DNA of 64,000 nt from Propionivibrio dicarboxylicus. Its GTDB lineage: Bacteria > Pseudomonadota > Gammaproteobacteria > Burkholderiales > Rhodocyclaceae. Position 1 is the stretch's first letter. The number at the start of each line of letters is the position of its first letter. The translations under genes and the position numbers were made by a program. The notes beneath the pieces were generated by a model. That model ran no database searches and was not told the origin of the DNA. It was given only the letters and a program-made list of their open reading frames with translations. Where the stretch lies: assembly GCF_900099695.1 (NCBI RefSeq), contig NZ_FNCY01000002.1, positions 286,609 to 350,608 on the forward strand, read 5' to 3'. Below are positions 61,307-64,000 of the stretch, one piece after another.

Positions 61307-62689
61307 TTAAGGCGAGAGTTCCTCGAGAACCTTGCCCTTGGTTTCGATGGCGTACAGCACGGTGATGATGCCGCCGATCAGCGCGATCGCCGCGAACGCC
61401 GAGAACACGTAGCGGATGCCGAGGTCGCCGACGACGAAGCCGACGAGAATCGGGCCGGTGGCCGAACCGGCACGCAGCCAGGCACTGCCGAAACCGGTGC
61501 CGAGGGCACGCAAGCGCGTCGGGTACAGCTCCGACGAATACAGGTACAGCGAGAAGGTGACAGTCTGCAGGATGGCGTAGGCGCAGGTCGCCAGGATCAG
61601 CACCTCGACCGGCGACGTCGCGCCCAGCGTCGTCAGCAGGATCAGGGGCAGCATCGCCAGCAGGAAGGCCCAGCTGTACCAGGGCCGGCGGCCGACCTTG
61701 TCGATCAGCAGGGCGCAGACGATCGACGCCAGCACGCCGACGCCGGAGGTGATCCAGCCGTAGGCCAGACTGGTCTGCAAGGGCAGCTTGAAGACCGACT
61801 TGTAGAGTGTCGGCAACCAGGTGATCAAACCGTTATTGACCATGTAGGCACAGAACCACAGGCTCCAGATCGTCAAGGTGCGCTTCAGGTAAATCCCCTG
61901 AAAGAGTTCGCGCCAGTCGGACTTGGCCGTGGCCTTCGGATCGAGCGTACGGATCACCGGTTCAGGCAAGGGCAAACCATGCTTGATCGCGTCGTTTTCG
62001 AGCATTCCGACGACGGCGTTGGCTTCGTCAATCCGGCCCTTCGATGCCAGCCAGCGGGGGGATTCCGGCATGAACCAGCGCAAGGGAAGCGTCAGCACCG
62101 ACGGTACGAGTCCAACGAGGAACATCGCTTTCCAGCCGTAGATCGGCACCAGAAAGAATCCGGCCATGCCGGCGAACATCAGTCCGATCGGGAAAATGAC
62201 TTCGTACAACAGGAAGAAACGCCCGCGCTTGTGCGCACCGATGAATTCGTTGATGTAGGCGCTGGCCACCGGGACTTCGCCGCCGGTGCCGATACCCTGC
62301 ATGAAACGGAAGGCCAGCATCGACATGCCGCTCCAGGCGAAGAGACAGGCGATGTCCATCGAAACGAAGAGGACGATGGTGAAGAAAAGGACTTTCAAAC
62401 GCCCGAATTTCTCGGCCAGCGAACCGAAAATCACGGCGCCGAACAACTGGCCGATATAGCCCGCCGAAATGATGAGGCCGACTTCCGCCGGCGAGAGTTT
62501 CCACTCGGACACTAGGCTGGGCATGGCGAAGGCGATGCACAGCACGGTATAGGCATCGAAGAACGTGGCGATACCGATAATGACGCGGACAAGCAACAAT
62601 CGGCGCGTCACCGGCAGCCGCTCAAGGCGTGCAACGAGTTCGGCGTTGGCAGCGCGATGAGCATCGCTGTCGAGTACATGGGCAGACAT
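61307..62689 (-). CDS. MFS carboxylate/sugar-acid transporter
   Basis: The 460-residue carrier has 12 hydrophobic segments, motif A GSLAEKFGRLKVLFFTIV after segment 2, RFMQGIGTGGEVPVASAYINEF, and PESPRWLASKGR in the central loop, typical of the sugar-porter/aromatic-acid MFS branch. GGAGGAG precedes the ATG at 62689; a longer frame to 62947 is not supported. By context it imports the substrate of the DapA-type enzyme encoded upstream. Confidence 0.9.
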   Translation of the reverse strand: MSAHVLDSDAHRAANAELVARLERLPVTRRLLLVRVIIGIATFFDAYTVLCIAFAMPSLVSEWKLSPAEVGLIISAGYIGQLFGAVIFGSLAEKFGRLKVLFFTIVLFVSMDIACLFAWSGMSMLAFRFMQGIGTGGEVPVASAYINEFIGAHKRGRFFLLYEVIFPIGLMFAGMAGFFLVPIYGWKAMFLVGLVPSVLTLPLRWFMPESPRWLASKGRIDEANAVVGMLENDAIKHGLPLPEPVIRTLDPKATAKSDWRELFQGIYLKRTLTIWSLWFCAYMVNNGLITWLPTLYKSVFKLPLQTSLAYGWITSGVGVLASIVCALLIDKVGRRPWYSWAFLLAMLPLILLTTLGATSPVEVLILATCAYAILQTVTFSLYLYSSELYPTRLRALGTGFGSAWLRAGSATGPILVGFVVGDLGIRYVFSAFAAIALIGGIITVLYAIETKGKVLEELSP

Positions 62690-62849
62690 GGTGCTGACTC
62701 CTCCTGAATTGTAATAGGCCAACCCTCTCCGGGGTTGTCGGCCAATCGCTCGACCGGCAGCCGTTCGCAGGCTGCCGGTATTGCGTCGGATCGGGAAGCG
62801 GGCGACGCTGCGCCGCCCGCGTCCTTCAAACGACGAGTCGGACGCCGGC

Positions 62850-63785
62850 TCAGGCCACCTTGCCGAGACCCGCGGCGGCCATCGCCGCGTAGATTTCCTT
62901 GTCGGCACCCGGTTCGAGCGGCAGGAGCGGCGAGCGCACCGTGGCATGATCGAGCAGGCCGCGGGCGATCAGACCATGCTTGAGCGCAACCGTACCTTCC
63001 ATATGCGAACCGCGATGGTAGACGACCTTGGTCACCGGCAGCAGACGATCGTGAATTTCGCGCGCTTTCTTGTAGTCCTTGGCCTTGCCGGCCAGGAGCA
63101 TTTCGTACAGCGCTTCCGGCGCGATATTGCCGTAACCGACCAGGAAACCATCGATGTCGAACGCCGTCGACAGCAGGTATTCATCATGGCAGCTGAGAAT
63201 CTGCAGATCCGGACGCTCCTTGCGGATCACCGGAATTTCCGTATCCCAACGACGCATGTTGCGAACCCCGTTCTTCATCGCGAAGACACCGGGCTGGGCC
63301 GAAATTTCGAGCAGGGTGTCGAGGTTGTACGTGCACTTCGTCACATCCGGGTACTGGAACAGCACCAGCGGCAGACCGCTTTCTTCGTAGACCTGACGAT
63401 ACTTGTCTTGCGGCGCGCCCTTCTGGTAGCCGAAACGCAGCCAGCCGTGCGACGGGTAGAGCAGGCCTGCCTTGGCGCCAGCCTTGACGGCGCGCTTGGC
63501 TTCGTCGGCAGCCACTTGCGTCCCTTCCAGCGTGATGCCGGCGATCACCGGGATCTTGCCGTCGGTCGATTCAACGAACGCTTCGATCACCTTCGTTTGC
63601 TCGTCACGCTCAAGGAAGGTGCCTTCGCCGGCGTGACCGAGGACGGTCAAGCTCTTGACCCCTTCGATGCTGCCGAGCCACTTGCCGATCCGCTTGCACG
63701 CGGCGTAATCCACCGTACCGTCCAGATTGAACGGCGTCACCGGCGCGGGATTGACACCGCGCATATCGAAACCGACGTTTTTCAT
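62850..63785 (-). CDS. Dihydrodipicolinate synthase family aldolase/dehydratase
   Basis: The 311-residue TIM-barrel enzyme has the class I features of the DapA family: PAPVTPFNLDGTVDYAACKR, VLGHAGEGTFLERDEQTKVI, PVIAGITLEG, the Tyr in LVLFQYPDV, and the Schiff-base lysine in VFAMKNGVRNMRRWD. Being in a catabolic operon with an MFS carrier, an FAH protein and an IclR regulator, it is probably a 2-keto-3-deoxy sugar-acid lyase or dehydratase, not the lysine-pathway enzyme. It is the first gene of the operon. Confidence 0.9.
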   Translation of the reverse strand: MKNVGFDMRGVNPAPVTPFNLDGTVDYAACKRIGKWLGSIEGVKSLTVLGHAGEGTFLERDEQTKVIEAFVESTDGKIPVIAGITLEGTQVAADEAKRAVKAGAKAGLLYPSHGWLRFGYQKGAPQDKYRQVYEESGLPLVLFQYPDVTKCTYNLDTLLEISAQPGVFAMKNGVRNMRRWDTEIPVIRKERPDLQILSCHDEYLLSTAFDIDGFLVGYGNIAPEALYEMLLAGKAKDYKKAREIHDRLLPVTKVVYHRGSHMEGTVALKHGLIARGLLDHATVRSPLLPLEPGADKEIYAAMAAAGLGKVA

Positions 63786-63845
63786 GATTCCTCCTGAAAG
63801 TTGTTTGAAACCGTAGTCGCATTGCCCAAAACGCGGAAACTTCGG

Positions 63846-63927
63846 ATTCCGAAAAATGTTTCGGAATACAAACAGGCTACACCTGCGGCAAAAATGCTGT
63901 CAATACATTTCCGAAAATATTTTCGGA
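63846..63927 (-). promoter_or_regulatory. Promoter region with two palindromic operators
   Basis: ATTCCGAAA-AATG-TTTCGGAAT (63846-63867) and TCCGAAAATATTTTCGGA (63910-63927) are two related palindromes, 64 bp apart, sharing TCCGAAA/TTTCGGA arms. A TTGACA -35 on the minus strand (63903-63898) lies between them, so a repressor bound to both would cover the promoter of the DapA-type operon. The IclR protein encoded at 59565 is the natural candidate. Confidence 0.75.
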
Positions 63928-63930
63928 TTT

Positions 63931-64000
63931 CTCGGCGGCTCGGCGGCTCGGCGGCTCGGCGGCTCGGCGGCTCGGCGGCTCGGCGGCTCGGCGGCTCGGC
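63931..64000. repeat. Tandem repeat of an 8-bp unit
   Basis: CTCGGCGG is repeated without change for 70 bp, about 8.75 copies, and runs off the window edge just upstream of the second operator. There is no gene in it within the window. Such repeats often vary in copy number. Confidence 0.9.

Noticed and set aside
63931..64000. Possible CRISPR array at the window edge
   Set aside because: The 8-bp units are contiguous with no spacers; this is a simple tandem repeat.

Overview
The window looks like about 64 kb of chromosome from a free-living betaproteobacterium, most likely of the Rhodocyclales type. The grounds are high GC (around 65 percent), very dense gene packing, a lolC/recJ neighbourhood, an acyl-homoserine-lactone quorum-sensing locus with an RsaM-like protein, tripartite tricarboxylate (TTT) transporters, sigma-54 regulation and a tetrathionate reductase locus. 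No rRNA, tRNA, CRISPR array or intact transposase was seen. The taxonomic placement is inference, not a database result.

Layout. 1-7.5 kb: the start of lolC (leaving the window), a conserved protein of unknown function, recJ, ppnN, a divergent LysE exporter/MocR regulator pair, and a GDT1-type manganese exporter behind a yybP-ykoY riboswitch. 7.6-16.9 kb: glycosyltransferase, hybrid sensor kinase, sirtuin, adenine deaminase, cobT behind a cobalamin riboswitch, a lone sulfate-binding protein, and a Cys/Met-metabolism PLP enzyme. 17-23.2 kb: serine dehydratase, the quorum-sensing set luxI, rsaM-like and luxR with a lux box, and two diguanylate cyclases. 23.2-37.3 kb: two sigma-54-dependent catabolic operons around one PrpR-like activator. 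One holds a HpaI-type aldolase, sugar isomerase, split transketolase, Gfo/Idh/MocA oxidoreductase and GlcG-like protein. The other holds a secreted beta-propeller, TctC, a hydroxyacid dehydrogenase, TctB and TctA. A DsbB/DsbA-like pair lies between them. 38.6-47.3 kb: an 8.7-kb island bounded by a perfect 34-bp direct repeat, carrying an odd type I secretion operon. 47.3-51.2 kb: MarR/MFS and SDR/LysR pairs. 51.3-59.5 kb: ttrBCA and ttrSR with a ccdAB toxin-antitoxin pair between them. 59.5-64 kb: an IclR-regulated sugar-acid-type operon, preceded by two palindromic operators and an 8-bp tandem repeat.

The least ordinary part is the island. A HlyB-like transporter and a HlyD adaptor enclose three odd genes. 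One protein fuses an orotate-phosphoribosyltransferase-like domain to a PQQ-type beta-propeller. One is a repeat-containing protein I do not recognise. One joins an RTX-toxin EF-hand segment to a HlyC-like acyltransferase whose catalytic histidine is a lysine. A second unusual signal is a family of inverted-repeat elements (13952-14129, 37412-37681, and a core-less form at 18343-18395). These share a structured core whose central hairpin, and one pair of arms, change in a compensating way between copies. A third is a 14-bp motif shared by the upstream regions of the two sigma-54 operons, which suggests that one regulator runs both.
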